Assembly: GCF_910579375.1 (NCBI RefSeq)
Contig: NZ_CAJTUJ010000103.1
Location: 1 to 6,780, forward strand
DNA: 6,780 nt
DNA from: an uncultured Rikenella sp.
GTDB lineage: Bacteria > Bacteroidota > Bacteroidia > Bacteroidales > Rikenellaceae
Reading direction: 5' to 3'
Below are positions 1-6,300 of this stretch, in pieces. The translations under genes were made by a program, and so were the position numbers. Below the pieces are notes generated by a model that saw nothing but the letters and a program-made list of their open reading frames with translations, did no database searches and was not told where the DNA came from. Within the stretch, counting starts at the first letter, position 1. The number at the start of each line of letters is the position of its first letter.

Positions 1-39
1 GCGGGCCGAAGCCTCCGACCGCGGAGGCCCGCAACTGAC

Positions 40-60
40 GTTGCTTTTGGGCCCCGCAGG
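40..60 (+). repeat. Direct repeat, copy 1
   Basis: GTTGCTTTTG followed by three bases and CCCGCAGG. It matches 253-273 at 19 of 21 positions. In this copy the flanks do not form the perfect hairpin seen in the second copy. Confidence 0.5.
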
Positions 61-252
61 CTTCGACCCGCTAAGTCAATGGCATTTTCGCAACCTTTGC
101 AAGCTCGGTTGCGCCCCCGCTGGCGGCGAACTGCTAAAACTGAGAGCGAGTAGCGCGATTCGTAGGATCGCCGGCCTTGTCGCCCAGGCGCGGAGCGCCT
201 CGGGGGGATGCGCGACAGGCCGAACCCGGCAGCCTTGGGCGATGAATGGGTT

Positions 253-273
253 GTTGCTTTTGCGACCCGCAGG
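253..273 (+). repeat. Direct repeat, copy 2
   Basis: Second copy of the 21-nt repeat at 40-60 (19 of 21 identical). Its right half forms the left arm and loop of the perfect hairpin at 262-278 (GCGACCC-gca-GGGTCGC), so repeat and hairpin are physically linked. Confidence 0.5.
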
Positions 274-278
274 GTCGC

Positions 279-326
279 CGGGCCTGCGCGCTGGGCCTTC
301 GGCCCACACCCGGAGCGCGCAGCCCG
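279..326. repeat. Long nested hairpin
   Basis: Two palindromes are nested. The outer arms are CGGGC (279-283) plus TGCGCGCT (285-292), pairing with AGCGCGCA (314-321) plus GCCCG (322-326); only c284 is bulged. Inside is a perfect hairpin GGGCC-ttc-GGCCC (293-305) and an unpaired 306-313. With 13 outer and 5 inner pairs, nearly all G-C, this is the strongest fold in the first 480 bases. No T tract follows on either strand, so it is not a canonical terminator. Confidence 0.6.
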
Positions 327-448
327 AACCCGACAGAATAGGGGATCGCAAAACGGGTCGGAGCCAGCGTGGCCGGAAATGAGCTCTGCGACGTTGCAGG
401 CCTACGCCGGCTCCGGCCCGGGCGGTTCTTCGAACCGCAAGAATATGA

Positions 449-506
449 AAAGGGGCAAGCCCGGGTTCTAAGTTCCCAATCGGTTCTGTCGAAAGCTCTC
501 TTGCCC
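449..506 (-). terminator. Possible long-loop terminator after the minus-strand FISUMP fragment
   Basis: On the minus strand, just after the stop codon of the 509-712 fragment, GGGCAAG (506-500) can pair with CTTGCCC (459-453). It is followed by CTTTTC. The 7-bp stem encloses 40 nt, which is long for an intrinsic terminator, so this is a weak call resting on the stem, the short T run and the position immediately after a gene end. Confidence 0.25.
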
Positions 507-508
507 GT

Positions 509-712
509 TTATTCCGAGAGGCAGCGCAACTGAAAACCGTAGGCGCGGTGGTTCGCGTAGCTGGGATAGAGCCACGTCACGCCGAAACTCAAGTACATGC
601 CATTGGTACCGCTGACCGTGGAAGCCCAGCTGTAACCGTAGTAGCCGACGTCCGTCAGAGCGCCCAATCGCCCATTATTGCCCGCGTCGCGGAAGCCCGG
701 GGCGGGGCGAAC
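509..712 (-). pseudogene. Headless C-terminal fragment of a FISUMP-like protein
   Basis: Reading the minus strand from 712 to the TAA at 511-509 gives 67 residues with no start codon at the head; an in-frame TGA (715-713) lies directly upstream. The sequence has the hallmarks of the C-terminal end of the Fib_succ_major (FISUMP, TIGR02145-like) family: an APGFRDAGN segment, a VGYYGYSWAST segment in place of the usual GYYWSS, SGTNGMYLSF, then RAYGFQLRCLSE at the very end, like the family's RAYGFSVRCV tail. Such proteins are usually exported or surface lectin-like proteins of several hundred residues, so this is only the last part. It is homologous to the plus-strand fragment at 2517-2756. It may be a decayed gene, or a silent cassette that supplies the C-terminus of an expressed copy elsewhere; the intact frame right to the stop favours recent descent from functional sequence. 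Family assignment is by remembered motifs only. Confidence 0.6.
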
Positions 713-737
713 TCACGACGCTGCCCCCACGCGCGCA

Positions 738-779
738 CAAAACAAAAGCAGGACAGTCCGTCACGGCCTGTCCTGCTTT
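738..779 (-). terminator. Intrinsic terminator, 12-bp stem
   Basis: Arms AAAGCAGGACAG (745-756 on plus) and CTGTCCTGCTTT (768-779) are perfectly complementary. The 11-nt loop can form three further pairs (ccg/cgg). On the minus strand the stem is followed by TGTTTTG, giving a TTTTGTTTTG run that includes the stem end. On the plus strand only three T occur before C-rich sequence. It therefore suits minus-strand transcription, ending the small RNA that starts near 872. Some bidirectional function is possible, but no plus-strand gene ends here. Confidence 0.75.
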
Positions 780-872
780 CCGCTTCCGGGAACCACCCCG
801 AAAGCTACTAACCCAAACTCTTTTTATGAAAAGAAGCAATTTGTTTCCAAACTGCCACCTCCCTAAATCGAT
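740..872 (-). ncRNA. Candidate small RNA, about 130 nt
   Basis: On the minus strand a good Bacteroidota promoter (908-877) is followed about 135 nt later by a strong intrinsic terminator (779-745 with a T-rich tail). No convincing reading frame lies between them. Just before the terminator is another stable hairpin at 804-783: CTTTCGGG pairs with CCCGGAAG through one G-U pair, around the loop GTGGTT. The 5' half (872-805) is AT-rich and mostly unstructured, with at most a weak CTTTT/AAAAG stem. Promoter, short body, tandem hairpins and terminator form a self-contained transcription unit typical of a small regulatory RNA. Its 5' end is estimated from the promoter box and is approximate. Alternatives are a leader cut off from its gene, or a very short peptide mRNA: an AGGGAGG lies near 866, but the frame from the TTG just downstream codes for only 8 residues. 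I do not recognise a named RNA family. Confidence 0.5.
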
Positions 873-876
873 GGTA

Positions 877-908
877 CAAAGGTAAAACACCCATTTCGAA
901 TTACAAAA
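877..908 (-). promoter_or_regulatory. Bacteroidota-type promoter for the small RNA
   Basis: On the minus strand TTTTG (908-904) is followed by exactly 19 nt and then TACCTTTG (884-877). This matches the sigma-ABfr pattern of Bacteroidota: TTTG near -33 and TAnnTTTG near -7. Transcription would begin around 872. The upstream DNA to about 960 is very AT-rich, as expected for a strong promoter. It faces away from der. Confidence 0.65.
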
Positions 909-1005
909 TTATTTTCGTAAATTTTTAAAAAATTTTAATAACAAACTTCTATACACCTAAAATACAGAGACTTACGATCCACCTCGCCGATAACGAAATT
1001 TTCCG

Positions 1006-1013
1006 TACCTTTG
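1006..1013 (+). promoter_or_regulatory. Probable -7 box of the der promoter
   Basis: TACCTTTG on the plus strand, 59 nt before the der start codon, is a perfect match to the TAnnTTTG consensus. There is no clear TTTG at the -33 position (around 980-988), so the call rests on the -7 box alone. A transcript starting near 1018-1020 would have a leader of about 55 nt that includes a small stem (GCCCG 1025-1029 with CGGGC 1042-1046). A 14-codon ATG frame at 1019-1063 lies in this leader but has no supporting signal. Confidence 0.5.
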
Positions 1014-1072
1014 CCTACATGCCTGCCCGAGCCGCTACGCACGGGCCGAATAATCACAACTGAAAAATCGTT

Positions 1073-2398
1073 ATGGGAAATATCGTAGCCATCGTCGGAC
1101 GGCCCAACGTCGGGAAAAGCACCCTCTTCAACCGGCTCGTGGGGATGCGGCAAGCCATTGTCGACGCCACGGAAGGCACCACCCGAGACCGACACTACGG
1201 AACCACGGACTGGAACGGACGCGAGTTTACCGTCATCGACACCGGCGGTTTCACGGTCAATTCGGAGGACGTTTTCGAACAGGCCATCTGCCGGCAGGTG
1301 AAACTGGCGATCGAAGAGGCCGACGAACTGATCTTCATGGTGGACGTCGAGACGGGAATCACCGACCTCGACCTACGGATGGCCAACATGCTCCGGCGAC
1401 AGGACAAACCGGTGCACCTGACAGTCAATAAGGTGGACAATACGATGCGGCAGACCGAAGCCTACGAATTCTACTCCCTCGGGCTGGGCGATCCGATCAC
1501 CATCAGCTCGATGACCGGATCGGGAACCGGCGAGCTGCTCGACGCCGTGGTGGCGGCGCTCCCGCCCGAAACCGACACCGAAACGGCTGTGGAAGAGGCG
1601 GATACGGCGGTTCCGAAAATCGCCATCGTCGGACGGCCCAACGTCGGAAAATCGTCGCTGACCAACGCCTTGCTGGGCGAAGAGCGGAACATCGTCACCC
1701 CGATCGCCGGGACGACGCGGGACGCGATCCACACCTATTATAATAAGTACGGGATGGAATTTCACCTGGTCGACACCGCGGGGCTGCGCAAAAAACAGAA
1801 AGTGACGGACGACCTGGAGTTCTACTCGGTGATGCGGACGATCCGGGCCATCGAAGATTGCGACACGGCGGTGCTGATGCTCGACGCGTCGCAGGGGGTC
1901 GACGCGCAGGACATGAACATCTTCCACCTGATCGTGAAGAACCGCAAGGGGTGCGTCATCGCGGTCAACAAGTGGGACACGGTGCCGGACAAGCAATCCA
2001 ACACGATGAAGGAGTACACGGAACAGATCCGGCAGCGGCTGGCACCGTTCGACGACGTGCCGATCGTCTTCACGTCGGTGACCGAGAAACAGCGGATCTT
2101 CGACGTCCTCAAGACGGCGCTGCGGGTGTGCGAAAACCGGAAACGGCGCATTCCGACGGCCGTGCTCAACGAATTTATCCTGCCGATCATCGAACAGACC
2201 CCACCGCCGAGCATCAAGGGGAAGTACATCCGGATCAAGTACGCGATGATGCTGCCGACACCGACGCCGCAATTCGCCTTTTTCGTCAACCTGCCGCAGT
2301 ACGTCAAGGATTCGTACCGGCGTTTTCTCGAAAACCGGATCCGGGGGGAGTGGGATTTCACCGGGGTGCCGATGCAGATCTACTTCCGGCAGAAATAG
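1073..2398 (+). CDS. der: Ribosome-biogenesis GTPase Der (EngA)
   Basis: Der is a cytoplasmic GTPase with two G domains in tandem that binds and helps mature the 50S ribosomal subunit; it is essential in most bacteria. All the motifs are visible. Domain 1 has GRPNVGKS (9-16), EGTTRDR (34-40), DTGG (56-59) and NKVD (119-122). An acidic linker (about 165-180) follows. Domain 2 has a second GRPNVGKS (187-194), GTTRD (213-217), DTAGLRKK (234-241) and NKWD (299-302). The last ~80 residues form the KH-like domain unique to Der, ending in PMQIYFRQK. The length of 441 residues is usual for the family. The ATG at 1073 puts the first P-loop right at the N-terminus, as normal; no alternative start is needed. 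It stands alone, with the small RNA divergent upstream and two FISUMP-like gene ends on either side. No T-tracted terminator follows the stop. The long antisense frames over it are GC-bias shadows. Confidence 0.97.
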   Translation: MGNIVAIVGRPNVGKSTLFNRLVGMRQAIVDATEGTTRDRHYGTTDWNGREFTVIDTGGFTVNSEDVFEQAICRQVKLAIEEADELIFMVDVETGITDLDLRMANMLRRQDKPVHLTVNKVDNTMRQTEAYEFYSLGLGDPITISSMTGSGTGELLDAVVAALPPETDTETAVEEADTAVPKIAIVGRPNVGKSSLTNALLGEERNIVTPIAGTTRDAIHTYYNKYGMEFHLVDTAGLRKKQKVTDDLEFYSVMRTIRAIEDCDTAVLMLDASQGVDAQDMNIFHLIVKNRKGCVIAVNKWDTVPDKQSNTMKEYTEQIRQRLAPFDDVPIVFTSVTEKQRIFDVLKTALRVCENRKRRIPTAVLNEFILPIIEQTPPPSIKGKYIRIKYAMMLPTPTPQFAFFVNLPQYVKDSYRRFLENRIRGEWDFTGVPMQIYFRQK

Positions 2399-2457
2399 GA
2401 CGGGACAGGTCGACAGGGGTTCAGCAAGCGCACGCAGAACCGGACGAAGCTGCCGCA

Positions 2458-2474
2458 GCGAAACGCAGTTTCGC
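2458..2474. repeat. Perfect hairpin GCGAAAC-gca-GTTTCGC
   Basis: A 7-bp perfect stem with the triloop gca lies 60 nt after the der stop. It has the same GCG...-gca-...CGC design as the hairpin at 262-278. No T tract follows, so it is not a standard intrinsic terminator; it could still protect or end the der transcript. The rest of the spacer 2399-2516 holds nothing else I can name. Confidence 0.45.
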
Positions 2475-2516
2475 CCGTCCACGGGACATGGGACTCGGTC
2501 GTTACTTATGTTATAG

Positions 2517-2756
2517 TCCACGCGCGAACAGAGAACGGGGGTAGAGGCGGCCAGCAAAACGCCCGATAGGCGCGCCCCGGGCTACCGCGAGAGAGCCAAT
2601 GGCGGGCTGAGCTACGTCGGCAACAGCGGGTTCAGCTATTCGTCGTCGGTGAGCGGCAGCAATGGGATGTACTTGAATTTCACCGTGACAAGCCTCAATC
2701 CCAGCAACGCGAACAACCGCGCCTACGGTCTTCAGTTGCGGTGCCTCTCGGAATAA
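2517..2756 (+). pseudogene. Second headless FISUMP-like C-terminal fragment
   Basis: The frame is open from just after a TAG at 2514-2516 to the TAA at 2754-2756, with no start codon, giving 79 residues. Homology to the family begins near 2574 (APGYRERANG) and runs through SGSNGMYLNF and ANNRAYGLQLRCLSE to the end. It is homologous to the minus-strand fragment 509-712: the last 138 nt (2619-2756) align without gaps at about 81% identity, and the similarity stops just after the stop codon (shared TAAACGG). Upstream of 2619 the two differ by a 4-codon indel, and before about 2574 they are unrelated. The residues before 2574 look like non-coding sequence read through. It is either the relic of a FISUMP-family surface protein or a promoterless cassette. 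The gene for the Cys-rich protein starts 33 nt downstream. Confidence 0.6.
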
Positions 2757-2789
2757 ACGGAAGACCGAAAACACCACACACAGACAAAT

Positions 2790-3266
2790 ATGAAAATCTT
2801 ACCGTATATGAAAACCTTACGAATCGGCACCCTCGCCGGACTGCTCCTGCTGACCGGCACCCTGACCGCTCAGGCACAAGGCCGGCGCGGCTGCTGCGGC
2901 GGAAACGGCTGGCGGCAGACCGCCGCTCAACGGCAGAACACGGCACGGCGGTCGGCGGATACCTGTTACTACTACGGCTGCGCACTGAGGCAGGGGGCGA
3001 CCGCAGTTGACAATCGGGAGAGATACTGTCCTCTGGCCGACAGCTGCTACCGGCGGGAACCGTGCGCCGTTCGGCAGGGAGCTTCTTGTCCGGCGGGTTA
3101 TGACTGCCGCGAAGGTTATTGCCGATACGACAACCGTACCGCAAAAGCACAACCGGCGAATCGACGCGGATACCGCATGCACCGCTACGGATGCGACCGC
3201 GCCGTTGCCGTGCGGCGGGACGCACGGCCTTGCACGACCGACTACTGCTACCGAAACGGTCGATAA
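2790..3266 (+). CDS. Small exported Cys- and Arg-rich protein, internally repeated
   Basis: I do not recognise this 158-residue protein. Residues 1-30 form a signal peptide: basic start, hydrophobic core GTLAGLLLLTG (13-23), then TAQAQ with a likely signal peptidase I cut near residues 29-30. There is no lipobox Cys at the cut. A second Met at residue 7 (position 2808) is an equally good start. The mature part has 13 Cys (35, 36, 59, 64, 80, 86, 92, 100, 106, 111, 135, 148, 153), many Arg and many Tyr, and no other hydrophobic segment. A duplicated motif is plain: DTCYYYGCALRQGA (57-70) and DSCYRREPCAVRQGA (84-98), with a partial third, DYCYRNG (151-157). Paired Cys in an exported cationic protein suggest a disulfide-stabilised fold or a metal or ligand surface; this is inference. 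It follows the FISUMP-like fragment by 33 nt and precedes the beta-galactosidase gene by 38 nt, so co-transcription with the latter is plausible. Confidence 0.7.
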   Translation: MKILPYMKTLRIGTLAGLLLLTGTLTAQAQGRRGCCGGNGWRQTAAQRQNTARRSADTCYYYGCALRQGATAVDNRERYCPLADSCYRREPCAVRQGASCPAGYDCREGYCRYDNRTAKAQPANRRGYRMHRYGCDRAVAVRRDARPCTTDYCYRNGR

Positions 3267-3304
3267 CCCCTCGTATTTTATCCATGCACAACGAACCCAG
3301 ACAT

Positions 3305-6300
3305 ATGACCTTGAAGACCCAACTGTTCATCCTGTCGGCCGCGGTCGGCCTTTCGACTTTCGGCACGGCTTACGGCCAGCTGCCGCCGACCCGGTGGCAA
3401 TTCGGCGAAAACGACCGCGAAAACGCGACTGCCACGGCTGCCGTGCCGGAGTGGCAGAACCCCGAAATCGCACACGTGGGGCGGGAGACGCCGCGGGCAT
3501 ACTTCATGTCCTACCACAACCGCGACCTCGCCGCGGCGAACGACTACACCACCTCGGAACATTACATCTCGCTCAACCGGCCGTGGCAGTTCAAGTGGCT
3601 GCCGGATCACCGGGAGCGGCCCGCGGACTTCTACAAACCGGAGTTCGACGCCTCGGGCTGGGACACGCTGGCCGTGCCGGCCACGTGGGAGGTCAATGGG
3701 TACGGAGACGCGATCTACACCAACCAGCCTTACGAGTTCGCGCCGTACAAACCGACCCCGCCGCAGCTGCCGGCGGCCAATGAAGTGGGGCTCTACCGGA
3801 CGACCTTCGAGGCGCCGCTCGTGCTGAAAGACCGCGACGTCTACCTGCACATCGGCGGCGCCAAGTCCGGCGTGATCGTCTACCTCAACGGCCACAAGGT
3901 CGGATACAGCGAAGACTCGAAGGACGCCGCGGAGTTCAAACTCAACCGCTACCTGCGCGAGGGAACCAACGTCCTGGCGCTGGAAATCTACCGCTGGAGC
4001 ACGGGGTCGTATCTGGAGTGTCAGGACTTCTGGCGGCTCAGCGGGATCGAACGCGGCGTCTACATCTACTCGCAGCCCAAGACGCACATTGAAGACTTCT
4101 ACATCGTCTCGACCCTCGACTCGACCTACACCGACGGGATCCTGAACGTGGATGTGGCGATGGTCAACAACTTCATCCGGCCGTCGGGGCCGGTACAGGT
4201 CTGGTTCGAGCTGGAGGACGCCCAGGGGCGGATGGTCGACTACTCGTATCAGGAGATCGAACTCGACGGCTACGGACGCGACACGGTGCGGTTCCGGCGG
4301 ACAGCGCGAAACAACGCCGACGCCTTCCGGAACGTCCGCCGATGGAGCGCAGAGGATCCGTACCTCTATAACCTCGTGTTGAAAATTCGGCACAACGGGC
4401 GATTCGTGGAGTACACCAGCGCGCGGATCGGGTTCCGTACCAGCGAGATCAAGGGGAACAAATACTATGTGAACGGCCGGCCGGTCTACATCAAGGGGGT
4501 CAACTACCACGAGCACCACGAGAAGAACGGCCACGTGCTCGACGAGGCGACGATCCGCGAAGACTTCCGGCTAATGAAGGCCAACAATATCAATGCGATA
4601 CGTTTGTGCCACTACCCGCAGCAGCGGCGGTTCTACGAGCTGGCCGACGAATACGGTTTCTACCTCTGCAACGAGGCCAACATCGAGTCGCACGGGATGG
4701 GATACGACCTGGCGCAGGGAAAGACCTTGGGCAATAATCCGCTGTGGCTCACGAAACACATGGATCGGACGCAGAACATGTACCACCAGACCAAGAACTT
4801 CCCGAGCGTGATGTTCTGGAGCCTGGGGAACGAGGCGGGCAACGGGTATAACTTCTACGAGACCTACCTGTGGCTCAAGGGGATGGACACGCTTCGTCCG
4901 GTGCAGTACGAACGGGCGCTGCTGGAGTGGAACACGGACATCTTCTGTCCGCAGTATCCCTCGGCGGCGACCTTCGCCCAGTGGGGGCGGTCGGAGACCG
5001 ACCGGCCGTACATCGCATCGGAGTATGCCCATGCGATGGGGAACTCGACAGGCGGGTTCCGGGACATGTGGGAGGCGATCTACGGCTCGCCCAACCTTCA
5101 GGGGGGCTTCATCTGGGACTGGGTCGACCAGGGGCTGCTGGTCGAGGATACGACTACAGGCAACAGCTATTGGGCCTACGGGGGCGACTTCGGCACCGAC
5201 CGGCCGTCGGACGGAAACTTCCTCTGCAACGGGCTGGTCAATCCCGACCGGACGCCGCATCCCGGGATCGCCGAGGTGAAGAAGATGTACCAGTACGTCT
5301 GGTTCCGACCGGTGGATCTGGCGACCGGGCAGTTCGAGGTGGAGAACCGGTACGACTTCACGCCGCTGTCGAAATACACGGTCAAATACACCGTGACGGC
5401 CAACGAGCGGACGGTGCGACAGGGGACGCTGACCAACCTGAACCTCGCGCCGGGCGAGAAGAAGATCGTGACGGTGCCGTTGAACGGCTTGGCGGTGCAG
5501 CCGGGGACGGAGTACTTCGTGAACTTCACGGTGGCCCTCAAGGCGGCCGACGGGCCGTTGAAAGCGGGGGATGTGGTGGCGACCGAACAGTTCGCACTAG
5601 ATCACCTGCGGGGGGCGAAACGCACCTACTCGGCGCCGGGACAGGTGATCGTCGACGCGGGACAGAACAAAATCGAGGTGGTCGGTTCGGGCTTCGGTCT
5701 GACGATCAACAAAACGACCGGCACGATCGTCTCGTATCGCGTCGGGAGCGTGGAATACGTGCAAGACGGGTTCGGCCTGCAACCCAACTTCTGGCGGGCG
5801 CCGACCGACAACGACTACGGCAGCCGGATGCCGAGCCGGATGCAGGTGTGGAAAGGGGCTTCGCAGGAGCCGACGGCTGCATCGGTGGCGGCTGAGTCCG
5901 AGGGGAATACGGCTGTGGTGACGGTGCGGTACGACCTGCCGGAGGGGTGCGGCCTGACGGTGACCTATCGGGTCTATCCGACGGGGGCGGTGCACGTGGG
6001 GTATGCGTTCAAGGGCAATCCGGAGTCGAAGAGCGAGCTGCCGCGCGTGGGGATGCGGATGCGGCTGCCGGCGGATATGGCGACGCTGCAATACTTCGGA
6101 CGGGGGCCGGAGGAGAATTATCAGGATCGCAACTACGGCACGAACGTGGGGCTCTACCGCAGCAATGCGGCGTTGGAGAACTTCGACTACGTGCGGCCTC
6201 AGGAGACGGGACACCACACCGACACGCGGTGGCTGGCGCTCACGCGGCTGCGCGGTCAGGGGCTGCTGGTGGAGGCGGACTCGCTGCTGGAGTTCAACGC

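Larger units (their letters stand above)
1..480. other. Hairpin-dense stretch with no convincing gene
   Basis: I find no credible gene here; the open frames on both strands have low-complexity Arg/Pro/Gly/Ala composition and overlap perfect palindromes. What stands out is a series of self-complementary sequences: 1-32 (gcgg and gcctccg arms, loop accg), 155-171 (gcgatt/gatcgc), 186-200 (AGGCGC-gga-GCGCCT), 262-278 (GCGACCC-gca-GGGTCGC), the nested structure at 279-326, and 422-438 (GCGGTTC-ttc-GAACCGC). Stems are 5-8 bp and most loops are three bases. The stretch lies downstream of the FISUMP-like fragment at 509-712 on the minus strand. It may be a repeat element family, a structured RNA or an intergenic hairpin array; the sequence alone does not decide between these. 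Confidence 0.6.

Noticed and set aside
41..471. Open frames of 87-113 codons in the first 480 bases, on both strands
   Set aside because: They lie over dense palindromes, have Arg/Pro/Ala/Gly low-complexity composition and no family resemblance.
548..811. 87-codon plus-strand frame over the FISUMP-like fragment
   Set aside because: It is the antisense reading of the 509-712 fragment and runs through the terminator stem. The equivalent antisense frame over the other copy (2511-2777, minus) is similar only because the sense sequences are homologous.
828..887. 19-codon plus-strand frame (MKRSNLFPN...) as a leader peptide
   Set aside because: No promoter, terminator or attenuator on the plus strand supports it, and it lies over the promoter and 5' part of the minus-strand small RNA.
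1019..1063. 14-codon frame in the der leader as a regulatory uORF
   Set aside because: Its start would lie at or near the predicted transcription start, it has no run of regulatory codons and no alternative stem pair; likely chance.
1373..2557. 394-codon minus-strand open frame opposite der
   Set aside because: It is antisense to a complete, motif-perfect der gene, and its Arg/His/Val/Asp-rich composition is that of a GC-bias shadow.
3119..3304. Upstream extension of the beta-galactosidase frame
   Set aside because: It would overlap the Cys-rich protein gene by nearly 150 nt and push the signal peptide into the interior; the composition is unlike the rest of the protein.
3278..4534. 418-codon minus-strand open frame opposite the beta-galactosidase gene
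   Set aside because: Antisense shadow of a gene with all catalytic residues intact; low-complexity Val/Arg/Asp composition and no recognisable domain.
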